64,000 nt of DNA, from positions 1-64,000 of the forward strand of contig NZ_LXWK01000015.1 in assembly GCF_001669775.1 (NCBI RefSeq). The letters run 5' to 3'. Numbering within the stretch: the stretch's first letter is position 1; each line of letters begins with the position of its first letter. The DNA comes from Rheinheimera sp. SA_1. GTDB taxonomy: Bacteria; Pseudomonadota; Gammaproteobacteria; Enterobacterales; Alteromonadaceae. A program made the translations under genes and the position numbers. A model generated the notes under the pieces. That model ran no database searches. It was not told where the DNA came from and was given only the letters and a program-made list of their open reading frames with translations. Of the stretch, positions 37,257-47,177 are shown piece by piece.

Positions 37257-39137
37257 ATGTCAGTAGAAAGGCCTGGCCTGTTCCGTCGGTTATTTGGTGC
37301 CATTTGGGGCGGATTTAAACTGGTTCGTAATCTGGTTTTAAACCTGATTTTCCTGGTGTTTTTTATTGGTTTGATCAGCGTGATGTTTTCTGGCGACGAT
37401 AAAGTACAGGTACCGGACACAGCTGCATTAGTGTTGGAGCTCAATGGTGATTTAGTTGAAGAGCAAAGCTGGGTTGACCCGGTTGAAGCCATGATTAATG
37501 AAAGTGCCGGTGGCAGCGAAGAAACCCCGGAAATTCTGGTGCGCGATTTAGTTAAAGTGATCCAGAACGCTACCAAGGATGACAAAGTTAAAGTCATCGT
37601 ACTGGCACTGGCTGATTTACGCTCAGGCTCACTCGACAAGCTACAAGCGGTGGGTGTGGAACTTGAGAAATTCAAAGCGGCTGGCAAAAAAGTCTTTGCC
37701 ACCGGCAGTTTCTACTCTCAAAACCAATATTTCCTGGCCAGCTTTGCCGACTCTATCAACCTGCAACCTGGTGGCACTATCTTACTGGAAGGTTATGGCA
37801 GTTACCCAATGTACTACCGCAGTGCACTGGAAAAACTCAATGTAACCACCCATGTGTTTAAAGTAGGCACCTACAAATCGGCGGTGGAACCTTTCCTGCG
37901 CGACGATATGTCGCCTGAAGCCAAAGAAGCCAATAGTTTGTGGTTAGGTGAACTGTGGAGCACATACAAAACACAAGTTGCGGCGCGCCGTGGTTTTGAA
38001 GTGACTAATTTTGATGAAACCTTTGCCAGCCTGAATGAAAAACTGGCGGCGGTTCAGGGTGATATTACCCAATACGCTTTAAATGCCAAGCTGGTCGACA
38101 CTCTGAAAACACGCGAAGGCTTTCAGCAAGATATGATTGCGCTGGTCGGTGCGGATGAGAAAGAGCATACGTTTAATCAGGTGCATTACGAAGACTATCG
38201 CAAACTGGTGATCCCACCGGTGAATGTGGTGAATCCACTGACCGACAAAGTCGCGCTGATCATCGCTCGTGGCAACATTGTGGATGGTTCGGCTAAAGCC
38301 GGCACCATCGGCGGTGACAGCACTGCCCGCTTACTGCGCCAGGCTCGCCACGACGAAAAAGTTAAAGCTGTGGTGCTGCGCATCGACAGTGGCGGCGGTA
38401 GCAAGTTTGCTTCAGAAATTATCGCTGAAGAAATCAAACTGTTAAAAGATGCTGGTAAGCCGGTTATTGCCTCAATGGGTGCTGTTGCTGCATCGGGTGG
38501 TTATTGGATTGCCGCTTCAGCTAACGAAATCTGGGCTGCGCCAACAACTATTACTGGATCTATCGGTATTTTCGCCATGTTCCCAACTGCCGAGAAAGCG
38601 TTCAGCACCCTGGGTATTAATGTTGACGGCGTTGGTACCACTGAAATGGCTGGTTTTAACTCTGGTTTACCGTTTTTCCGGGGTCTGACACCAGAAGCCG
38701 CAAAACTGATGCAGCTGACGGTTGAACGTGGTTATGACGACTTTATCAGCTTTGTCGGCACCAGCCGTAATCTGGAAAAACTCGCTGTTGATAAAGTCGG
38801 TCAAGGTCGCGTCTGGACCGGCACCAAAGCGCTGGAATTCGGCCTGGTCGACAAACTGGGAACGTTGGATGATGCTATCGCTTCAGCCGCTTCTAAAGCC
38901 AGTCTGACACATTTTGATGTAATGGTCGTGGAGCAGGAACTTACGCCACAACAACAAATGTTAAAACAGCTGTTTGGTTCAGCAAAAGCCAGCGGCTGGT
39001 TACCAGAAATGCACAGCCAGTCGAAATTGAGCAGCCTTGGTGTATTACGTCAGCTGGACAAAGAGCTTGGGCAATTCACCCAATTTAATGATCCAAATGG
39101 CGTTTACTCTTACTGCTTTACCTGTGCGGTGCAATAA
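37257..39137 (+). CDS. sppA: Signal peptide peptidase A (protease IV, long form)
   Basis: 626 residues with one N-terminal membrane helix (LVLNLIFLVFFIGLISVMF). Two tandem S49 domains: the catalytic Lys is in FKVGTYKSAVEPFLRDDMS (about residue 208), and the nucleophile Ser is in GAVAASGGYWIAASA (about residue 409), as in E. coli SppA. It degrades cleaved signal peptides in the inner membrane. The start ATG has AAGGTG upstream. A terminator follows. Confidence 0.94.
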   Translation: MSVERPGLFRRLFGAIWGGFKLVRNLVLNLIFLVFFIGLISVMFSGDDKVQVPDTAALVLELNGDLVEEQSWVDPVEAMINESAGGSEETPEILVRDLVKVIQNATKDDKVKVIVLALADLRSGSLDKLQAVGVELEKFKAAGKKVFATGSFYSQNQYFLASFADSINLQPGGTILLEGYGSYPMYYRSALEKLNVTTHVFKVGTYKSAVEPFLRDDMSPEAKEANSLWLGELWSTYKTQVAARRGFEVTNFDETFASLNEKLAAVQGDITQYALNAKLVDTLKTREGFQQDMIALVGADEKEHTFNQVHYEDYRKLVIPPVNVVNPLTDKVALIIARGNIVDGSAKAGTIGGDSTARLLRQARHDEKVKAVVLRIDSGGGSKFASEIIAEEIKLLKDAGKPVIASMGAVAASGGYWIAASANEIWAAPTTITGSIGIFAMFPTAEKAFSTLGINVDGVGTTEMAGFNSGLPFFRGLTPEAAKLMQLTVERGYDDFISFVGTSRNLEKLAVDKVGQGRVWTGTKALEFGLVDKLGTLDDAIASAASKASLTHFDVMVVEQELTPQQQMLKQLFGSAKASGWLPEMHSQSKLSSLGVLRQLDKELGQFTQFNDPNGVYSYCFTCAVQ

Positions 39138-39164
39138 CTTTAAAGTTGTTGTAAGTTAACAGTA

Positions 39165-39197
39165 AATAACCCGGCGCCTTGCCGGGTTATTTTTTGG
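39165..39197 (+). terminator. sppA terminator
   Basis: An 11-bp perfect stem AATAACCCGGC / GCCGGGTTATT (39165-39175 / 39181-39191) with loop GCCTT, followed by TTTT. Confidence 0.9.
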
Positions 39198-39222
39198 CGG
39201 AAGATGAATGCTAAGGACTTTT

Positions 39223-40800
39223 ATGAAACTTGTACCGACTTTTCTTATCCTCAGCTGTTTACTGAGCGGCTCGGATGCTGTTGCAACTTCAGTCCATCAG
39301 GCTTCTGTAGCGGCCACGCTCGACCTTAAAAAAATAGATCAGATTGTTGCATCGGCCATGGCTGAGTTTCAGGTGCCTGGCCTGGCGATAGCGGTAGTAT
39401 CACAGGACAAGTTGTTGCTGGCCAAAGGTTACGGCGTGCGGGATATTGGCAATAATCAACCGGTAACAGCACAAACTTTGTTTGGCATTGCTTCAAATAC
39501 CAAAGCTTTTACTGCAGCCGCGCTGGCGATGTTGGTCGATCAGGGCAAATTATCCTGGGATGACAAGGTCATTCAGCATATTCCTGAATTTCAGTTATTT
39601 GATGCTTACGTTAGCCGCGAAATGACCATCCGCGATTTATTAAGCCATCGCTCGGGCTTAGGCCTGGGCGCCGGCGATTTGTTGATTTGGCCTGATACCA
39701 ACAAAAGCACGGCTGACATCATCAAAGCACTGCGTTTTATCAAACCAGCCAGCAGTTTTCGTTCCGAATATGCCTATAACAATCTGATGTTTGTGGTGGC
39801 CGGTGAAGTGGTAGCCAGAGTGTCAGGTCAAAGCTGGCAGCAATTTGTCGAACAACAACTGTTCAGCCCGCTAGGCATGACAACAACAGCCGCCGGTTAT
39901 TCCCGAATTGCCGCCAGCAACCAAAACCGCGCCGTCGGCCATATTCCGCTGGACAACAAGCTACAACGTTACCCGCTGGATTACCTGGAAGATTTCCGCG
40001 GCGCTGGTGCTATCGCATCGAATGTCAGCGAGATGAGCCTGTGGCTGCGCACGCAACTGGCCAATGGGGTGATGCCCGATGGCAAAAGGCTATTTAGCGC
40101 TGCACAACAACAGCAAATGTGGCAACTGCATATCAACTCACAGGTATCGCAGAACAGCTTTCATAGCACCCGTCAGCAGTTTGCCGGTTATGGCCTCGGC
40201 TGGTCGATTGATGATTATTTTGGCTATAAACGTTTAAGCCATGGTGGCGGCATTCTGGGCATGGTGTCGCAGGTGACGCTTATTCCTGAGAAAAGGCTGG
40301 GCATCGTGATCTTGACCAATCAGCAGGCATTTCCCGCCATTACGGCTATCAGTCGTGAAGTGCTGGAACAAACTTTAGCGTTACCGGATAAAGATTGGCT
40401 GAAGGAGCTCAGCAGCAAATACCACAGTGGCCGCGAAAAACTGTATAAAAACGCCGGTCCAATGCAACTGACCGAAATACAACCGGCTTTAACCAATTCA
40501 CACTACAGTGCCAACTTTGCCAGCGACTGGTACGGGCATGTCAGTATCAAAGAGATCGATGGCAAGCTGCGGATTAAATTTTTGCACACGCCAAAATTGC
40601 AAGGCTGGCTGGTACACCACAGTGGTAACAGGTTTGTAGTGCAATGGGATGACCGACTGATGGAAGCCGACGCCTATATCGATTTTCAACTTGATGCCGG
40701 TCAGCAGGTACAATCAGCTAGCATGCAACTAGTCAACCCAGAGATCACCGACTTTAGCTTTGATTTTCATGATTTAGTTTTAACCGTGACCAAACCATAA
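39223..40800 (+). CDS. Secreted serine hydrolase of the class-C beta-lactamase family with DUF3471
   Basis: 525 residues from ATG 39223 (AAGGA upstream). A signal peptide (TFLILSCLLSGSDAVA) precedes the penicillin-binding-protein-like domain with the SxxK motif in IASNTKAFT, the Tyr motif YAYNNLMFV and the third motif HGGGILGM. A C-terminal DUF3471-type beta domain (about 420-525) follows. Such proteins act as D-aminopeptidases, esterases or peptidoglycan-related hydrolases in the periplasm rather than true beta-lactamases; no specific substrate can be given. Confidence 0.85.
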   Translation: MKLVPTFLILSCLLSGSDAVATSVHQASVAATLDLKKIDQIVASAMAEFQVPGLAIAVVSQDKLLLAKGYGVRDIGNNQPVTAQTLFGIASNTKAFTAAALAMLVDQGKLSWDDKVIQHIPEFQLFDAYVSREMTIRDLLSHRSGLGLGAGDLLIWPDTNKSTADIIKALRFIKPASSFRSEYAYNNLMFVVAGEVVARVSGQSWQQFVEQQLFSPLGMTTTAAGYSRIAASNQNRAVGHIPLDNKLQRYPLDYLEDFRGAGAIASNVSEMSLWLRTQLANGVMPDGKRLFSAAQQQQMWQLHINSQVSQNSFHSTRQQFAGYGLGWSIDDYFGYKRLSHGGGILGMVSQVTLIPEKRLGIVILTNQQAFPAITAISREVLEQTLALPDKDWLKELSSKYHSGREKLYKNAGPMQLTEIQPALTNSHYSANFASDWYGHVSIKEIDGKLRIKFLHTPKLQGWLVHHSGNRFVVQWDDRLMEADAYIDFQLDAGQQVQSASMQLVNPEITDFSFDFHDLVLTVTKP

Positions 40801-40827
40801 GGTGTAAATGGATCACACACAACGAAA

Positions 40828-40854
40828 AAGCCCAGCGGTTAAGCTGGGCTTTTA
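40828..40854 (+). terminator. Terminator after the serine hydrolase
   Basis: AAGCCCAGC / GCTGGGCTT (40828-40836 / 40843-40851) with loop GGTTAA, then TT. It ends just 5 bp before the CCA end of the convergent tRNA gene. Confidence 0.8.
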
Positions 40855-40858
40855 AATA

Positions 40859-40949
40859 TGGCGGAGAGAAAGAGATTCGAACTCTTGAAGGGCTACTAAC
40901 CCTCGCCGGTTTTCAAGACCGGTGCATTAAACCACTCTGCCATCTCTCC
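40859..40949 (-). tRNA. tRNA-Ser (anticodon UGA)
   Basis: 91 nt including encoded CCA. Minus-strand reading starts GGAGAGATGGCAGAGTGG; the acceptor stem GGAGAGA pairs with TCTCTCC. The anticodon loop CTTGAAA gives UGA, which reads UCA (and by wobble UCN) serine codons. The long variable arm (GCGAGGGTTAGTAGCCCT) and GTTCGAATC T-loop are typical of tRNA-Ser. Confidence 0.95.
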
Positions 40950-40959
40950 AATGCGGCGT

Positions 40960-40988
40960 ATCTTAATCAGATCATTCCTGAAAAGGAA
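40960..40988 (-). promoter_or_regulatory. Predicted promoter of tRNA-Ser
   Basis: Minus-strand TTCCTT (40983-40988) and TAAGAT (40960-40965) are 17 bp apart. The -10 box is followed by a GC-rich discriminator (ACGCCGC), usual for stable-RNA promoters under stringent control. The -35 box is weak. Confidence 0.4.
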
Positions 40989-41170
40989 GTGTTTTTTTCA
41001 GTTTTAACATCTTGAATTGATTTATAAAGATCAAGCGTTTGTTTTTTAGCCTTTTCTTTGCACCATTCGTCGCAGCCAAGGAATTATTCTGCCCATGGCT
41101 GGTCAAAAATGCTGACTTCAATCCCGGATACTTGTATAGTTTGCCGGTATTAACAATCACAGGAGTGCTT

Positions 41171-41836
41171 ATGTCTTACCAAAACCAACAGATCCTTACT
41201 GGCTCAGACAGCTTAAGTATCAACAAAGTACTGCGCAATACCTACACTTTACTGGCCATGACGCTGACACTAAGTGCGGTGACCGCAGGCATCGCGATGA
41301 TGCTTGATTTTGGTCCGATGGTTGGCCTTGGCTTAACGCTACTGGCATTGGTGCTGGTGTTTGTTGTGATTAAAAAAGCCGATACCGCAGCAGGTTTATT
41401 CTGGGTCTTCGCTTTCACCGGCGTGATGGGTGCTTCAATTGGCCCGATGCTCAATCGTTATGCTGCAATGCCAAACGGTCCGGAAATTATCATGCAAGCC
41501 TTTGGCGCTACGGCCTTAATTTTCTTCTCGTTGTCTGCTTACACCTTAACCAGCAAAAAAGATTTCTCATTTATGGGCAATTTCCTGTTTGTTGGTCTGG
41601 TTATGGCGGTGATTGCTGGTATCGCCAATATCTTCTTCCAGGTTCCGGCGTTACATTTAGCAATTAACGCTGTTGTGGTGCTGCTGATGTCTGGTTTTAT
41701 CCTGTATGACACCAGCCGTATCGTTCAAGGCGGCGAAACTAACTATATCCGTGCGACGGTTTCTTTGTACCTGAACATCTTTAACCTGTTCACGTCATTG
41801 TTATCGTTACTTGGTTTTATGAACAGCGACGACTAA
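41171..41836 (+). CDS. yccA: Bax inhibitor-1 family membrane protein YccA
   Basis: 221 residues from ATG 41171 (AGGAG seven bases upstream). Seven hydrophobic segments, including TYTLLAMTLTLSAVTAGIA, FWVFAFTGVMGASIGPML and LYDTSRIVQGGETNYIRA with the family's conserved Asp. YccA is an inner-membrane protein that modulates FtsH protease in E. coli. Followed by a terminator and the tus genes. Confidence 0.92.
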   Translation: MSYQNQQILTGSDSLSINKVLRNTYTLLAMTLTLSAVTAGIAMMLDFGPMVGLGLTLLALVLVFVVIKKADTAAGLFWVFAFTGVMGASIGPMLNRYAAMPNGPEIIMQAFGATALIFFSLSAYTLTSKKDFSFMGNFLFVGLVMAVIAGIANIFFQVPALHLAINAVVVLLMSGFILYDTSRIVQGGETNYIRATVSLYLNIFNLFTSLLSLLGFMNSDD

Positions 41837-41867
41837 TAGTTGCAGCAAAACTGAAGTTGGTTAAAAT

Positions 41868-41890
41868 GCCCCGCTGGTCGGGGCTTTTTT
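41868..41890 (+). terminator. yccA terminator
   Basis: GCCCCG / CGGGGC (41868-41873 / 41879-41884) with loop CTGGT, then six T. It separates yccA from tusD. Confidence 0.85.
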
Positions 41891-41959
41891 ATGTCCGTGG
41901 ATAAATGAACGTCAAAAAATGCATCAGCACTTTTTGATGAACTACGCAGGTGTTCGCCA

Positions 41960-42322
41960 ATGGCAGTTTTTGCTTTATACGTTCAATCAAGCACTTATGC
42001 CTGCCCTACTTTGGCCTCAGTGTTACGCTTCGCCAAGGCCGCCCTGTTACAGCAACATCAGCTTGACCATATTTTCTTTTACCAAGACGCAGTACAAGCC
42101 ATTGTTGCAAGCATTGATTTACCTGCTGATGAGCCCGATGTCGCTACAGATTTGATTGCCTTTTGCCAGCAGCACGATATTCCGTTGTTATATTGCGTCA
42201 CCGCAGCCGAAAAGCGTGGCCTTGCGACATTAGCTGTCCCGGCCAGAACTGGTTTTATCGCGGCAGGTCTGGCTGAATTTGCGATGCGACTGGATGCAGT
42301 GGATCAGGTGGTGCAATTTTAA
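41960..42322 (+). CDS. tusD: Sulfurtransferase complex subunit TusD
   Basis: 120 residues. DsrE-like fold with the persulfide-carrying cysteine in DIPLLYCVTAAEKRG (near residue 79) and the N-terminal Cys in STYACPTL. TusD accepts sulfur from TusA within the TusBCD complex for 2-thiouridine synthesis on tRNA. Its stop overlaps the tusC start (TAATG). Confidence 0.92.
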   Translation: MAVFALYVQSSTYACPTLASVLRFAKAALLQQHQLDHIFFYQDAVQAIVASIDLPADEPDVATDLIAFCQQHDIPLLYCVTAAEKRGLATLAVPARTGFIAAGLAEFAMRLDAVDQVVQF

Positions 42323-42678
42323 TGAAAAAAATAGCGGTAATACTCAGCCATAGCCCGTTTGATGGTGCGATCAGTCGCGAAGCACATGACATGATTATGG
42401 CGCTGGCAGCGGTTGAACATCAGGTGACGGTGATTTATCAGGACGCGGCGGTGTTGCAACTGCTCCCGATACGTAGGTCTGCCGCACTTGGCTGTAAAGA
42501 TTATACCCCTGCGCAGAAACTATTTGAGCTCTATGAAGTTGCCGCTGTCGTCGCCGATGCTTGCGCGTTACAGCTGTATCAGATATTGCCTGAGCAATGT
42601 TTAATTACCGTCACCGTAATGTCCGATCAGGCCATCCAGGCGCTACTGGCACAGCAACAGCATATCCTGAGGTTTTAG
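42322..42678 (+). CDS. tusC: Sulfurtransferase complex subunit TusC
   Basis: 118 residues. DsrF/TusC family start KKIAVILSHSPFDGAISREA and AHDMIMALAAVEHQVTVIYQDAAVLQLLP. A structural subunit of the TusBCD heterohexamer. Encoded by the middle gene, overlapping tusD by one base and abutting tusB. Confidence 0.9.
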   Translation: MKKIAVILSHSPFDGAISREAHDMIMALAAVEHQVTVIYQDAAVLQLLPIRRSAALGCKDYTPAQKLFELYEVAAVVADACALQLYQILPEQCLITVTVMSDQAIQALLAQQQHILRF

Positions 42679-42942
42679 ATGATTTTGTATCAATGTACTG
42701 GTCAAAGTACCGCTGCATCACCCCGCTTGCTCAGCCTGATCACACCGCATGATGCGTTGTTATTCCGCCAGGATGGTGTTTATCAGCTGCTGACTGATCA
42801 GCAGTGGCCGACATCAAAGCTCTTCGCTTTACAGCAGGATATCAATGACCGGCAGCTGCCATGCCCGCCCAAAGTGCAACTGCTGAGTGATGCAGAGTGG
42901 GTAGAGTTATGCCAAAAAGCGCAACAGGTGTTGTTATGTTAA
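42679..42942 (+). CDS. tusB: Sulfurtransferase complex subunit TusB
   Basis: 87 residues. DsrH/TusB family: [52 protein letters not shown]. Third subunit of TusBCD. Overlaps the tusE start by 7 bp (ATGTTAA), so TusE is translationally coupled, unlike in E. coli where tusE lies elsewhere. Confidence 0.88.
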   Translation: MILYQCTGQSTAASPRLLSLITPHDALLFRQDGVYQLLTDQQWPTSKLFALQQDINDRQLPCPPKVQLLSDAEWVELCQKAQQVLLC

Positions 42943-43271
42943 GTCTAACTGTTGAAGGGCTTGTTATACCACTGGATCAGCATGGTTATCTGGCGGACCT
43001 TAATCTGTGGTCAGAAAAGCTGGCGCTAGAATTTGCCCGGTTGGAACAAGTCAACATGAGCGCTGAACACTGGGAAGTGGTGCTATTTGTGCGTGATTTT
43101 TATCAGGAATTTCGAACATCACCGGCGATCCGGGTATTAGTGAAAGCAATTGCCGCCAAATTAGGGCCGGATAAAGGGAATAGTAAGTATTTGTTTATGC
43201 TGTTTCCGGAAGGCCCGGCAAAGCAGGCAACCAGAATTGCGGGTTTGCCAAAACCGGCGCGTTGTTTGTAA
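42936..43271 (+). CDS. tusE: Sulfur relay protein TusE / DsrC family
   Basis: 111 residues from ATG 42936. DsrC-like: [18 protein letters not shown], [20 protein letters not shown] helix ([18 protein letters not shown]), [19 protein letters not shown] and the sulfur-accepting cysteine next to last (ARCL). It takes persulfide from TusD and hands it to MnmA. The usual second DsrC cysteine of sulfite-reducing organisms is absent, fitting the Tus role. Confidence 0.93.
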   Translation: MLSLTVEGLVIPLDQHGYLADLNLWSEKLALEFARLEQVNMSAEHWEVVLFVRDFYQEFRTSPAIRVLVKAIAAKLGPDKGNSKYLFMLFPEGPAKQATRIAGLPKPARCL

Positions 43272-43312
43272 ATTGCCGATCGTTGTCATCGTAACATGAT
43301 TACAAGCGGGGG

Positions 43313-43492
43313 TTAGGCGCGGGTGTTGGAATACCAGAGCCAGGCAGCTTCAAAAATAACGAATCCAACGACACCAACCACGGCCAGAATAATCAACCAA
43401 TACGCCCAGCGCAGCATCAACTTCGTCATGCTAACCCGCTCTTTGCGAACCACTTTTTTAATGACGGCAGCAGGTTTTGTTGTATTAGGCAT
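43313..43492 (-). CDS. 59-residue single-pass membrane protein
   Basis: A short gene from ATG 43490-43492 to TAA 43313-43315. It reads MPNTTKPAAVIKKVVRKERV, then a membrane segment WAYWLIILAVVGVVGFVIF and a short tail. TTGGAG lies 6 bp before the start. The positive N-terminus predicts an N-in, single-pass topology. I do not recognise a family. It lies just downstream of the serS terminator on the same strand, and the terminator T-tract runs into its ribosome-binding site, so it may be expressed by read-through. Confidence 0.65.
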   Translation of the reverse strand: MPNTTKPAAVIKKVVRKERVSMTKLMLRWAYWLIILAVVGVVGFVIFEAAWLWYSNTRA

Positions 43493-43504
43493 CTATTACT
43501 CCAA

Positions 43505-43531
43505 AAACGCAGCCGGCGTAAACACCGGCTG
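43505..43531 (-). terminator. serS terminator (overlaps leader of the small membrane-protein gene)
   Basis: Minus-strand CAGCCGG / CCGGCTG (43525-43531 / 43510-43516) with an 8-nt loop, then CGTTTTT followed at once by GGAG of the next gene. Confidence 0.7.
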
Positions 43532-43548
43532 TTTCAACATAGAACAAG

Positions 43549-45216
<1,668 letters not shown>

Positions 45217-45230
<14 letters not shown>

Positions 45231-46566
45231 GGCCGTCTCCGTTGGCTTTGGCAGCTTGATCCAGTTGCCACAGGTAATTCATTTTTTCCTGCAACTGTTT
45301 TTCCAAACCCCGATCACTTGGCTGATAAAACTGCTGCCCCGCAAGTTCTAGCGGTAAATATCGCTCACCGGCGGCATATGCTCCTGGTTCATGGTGCGCA
45401 TAACGATAACCATCGCCATGCCCCATTTCCTTCATCAGCTTGGTTGGCGCATTGCGTAAATGCAGCGGCACTTCAAATGAAGGCAACTGCTGCACTAATG
45501 CCCGCATCTGCTTAAAGGCACTGTAGACGGCGTTACTTTTTGGCGCTAATGCCAGATAAATCAATGCCTGAGCAATGGCTCTTTCGCCCTCAGCCGGACC
45601 TACCCGGCTAAAGGTATCCCAGGCATCTAAGGCTATAGTGAGCGCTCGAGGATCGGCATTACCAATATCTTCCGAAGCAATGGCCAGAAGCCGGCGCGCA
45701 ACATAAAGCGGATCGCCACCGCCTTCTAAAATCCGGCAATACCAATACAAAGCACCATCCGGACTGGAGCCACGCACCGATTTATGCAACGCCGAGATCA
45801 GATCGTAAAACTGATCGCCCTGATTATCAAAACCTGGCAGTTGCCGTGGCACCAGCTGTTTTAATAACGCTGCGCTTATATAATTTTCGCCTTGCGCCTG
45901 CACCGATTGTGCGGCTAGTTCCAACAAATTCAGTAATCGTCTGGCATCACCATCGGCCAGGCTCAGTAATAACTCGGTTGCCGCCGGCTCCAGCGTCAAC
46001 TGCTGCGCGCCTAAGCCAGATTCAACATCAGTCAGTGCACGGGTCAGAACGCTTTGCAGCTCATCTGCCGCGATTTTTTTTAGAATGCACACCCGCGCCC
46101 GCGACAACAAAGCGTTATTTAATGAAAACGATGGGTTTTCAGTAGTCGCACCAATAAAAATAATGGTGCCGTCTTCAATATGTGGCAAAAAGGCATCTTG
46201 CTGACTTTTATTAAAACGATGCACTTCATCGACAAACAACAAGGTCCGTTGCTGGCGTTCCAGCAGCCGAAATTTGGCTGCGGTAATTTCTTCGCGGATT
46301 TCTTTGACACCGGCAGTAACGGCCGAGATTTTCGCCAGATAAGCATCGGCATGGCTGGCTACCAATTCGGCAAGGGTGGTTTTACCGGTACCAGGCGGCC
46401 CCCAGAAAATTAGTGAGGTGACACGTCCAGCTTCAATTGCCTGGCGCAGTGGTGTTCCCGGCCCAACTAAATGCTGCTGGCCGACATAGTCGGCCAGTTT
46501 TAAAGGCCGGAGTCTGGCAGCAAGCGGCCGGACATCAGGCAAAAAGTCAAAACTTAAGCTGGTCAC
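45217..46566 (-). CDS. rarA: Replication-associated recombination protein RarA (MgsA)
   Basis: 449 residues. AAA+ clamp-loader-like ATPase with Walker [15 protein letters not shown], Walker [25 protein letters not shown] and the C-terminal tetramerisation region ([17 protein letters not shown]). Acts at stalled replication forks. It starts 4 bp inside the lolA end. Confidence 0.95.
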
Positions 46567-47177
46567 TTGTTGCGTAAATCATCCACTTCGACACCTTTAG
46601 GTGCCTCAAATTTGAACAAACTACTTTCGATATTGACGTTATTCTGGATCGCCAAAAATTCGAAATCGCTGCGCTGACCGTTGTTATCCAGCACTGCCAT
46701 ATGTGATAAGCCCACGCCAGAGAAGGTCAAAGTGAGTTGGCGTACCGGATTATCATCACTTTTCGGGGTGATAATAAACTGCTGACCTTCGCCGCTGACT
46801 TCATATTGTTGCCACAAGCTGGCATCGTTAGACGTTAACAGCACAAACGGCGTACGGTTGACCTCTTTTGCGGCGTCATACAAGCTGACTTGTTCCAGTA
46901 ACTCGTTGTAATGCCATAAGGTTTTGCCATCGCCAATAAACAGGTTTGGCTCGGGGCTTAAGGTCTCAAACCGAAATAAAGACGGTTGCTTCAGTGTCAG
47001 CACGCCTTCACCAGCTTCTTGCACCGGCTGATTTTTCGCATCAACCACGGTTTGCACAAAGCTGGCCTGATAACTATGCAACCGCGCCAGTTTATTTTTC
47101 AGCGCATCCGCTTGTTCAGCGGCAGCTTGCACACCACCAGCGAACAATAAACCCAATACAACAACTAACTTTTTCAT
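46563..47177 (-). CDS. lolA: Outer-membrane lipoprotein carrier protein LolA
   Basis: 204 residues with signal peptide [20 protein letters not shown]. The LolA pattern [49 protein letters not shown] and the hydrophobic convex sheet follow. Ferries lipoproteins across the periplasm from LolCDE to LolB. One of the conserved ftsK-lolA-rarA series; ATGA overlap with rarA. Confidence 0.93.
   Translation of the reverse strand: MKKLVVVLGLLFAGGVQAAAEQADALKNKLARLHSYQASFVQTVVDAKNQPVQEAGEGVLTLKQPSLFRFETLSPEPNLFIGDGKTLWHYNELLEQVSLYDAAKEVNRTPFVLLTSNDASLWQQYEVSGEGQQFIITPKSDDNPVRQLTLTFSGVGLSHMAVLDNNGQRSDFEFLAIQNNVNIESSLFKFEAPKGVEVDDLRNK

Noticed and set aside
37178-37702. 174-residue open frame antisense to the start of sppA
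   Set aside because: Serine- and threonine-rich low-complexity translation, no ribosome-binding site, fully covered by a well-supported gene on the other strand.
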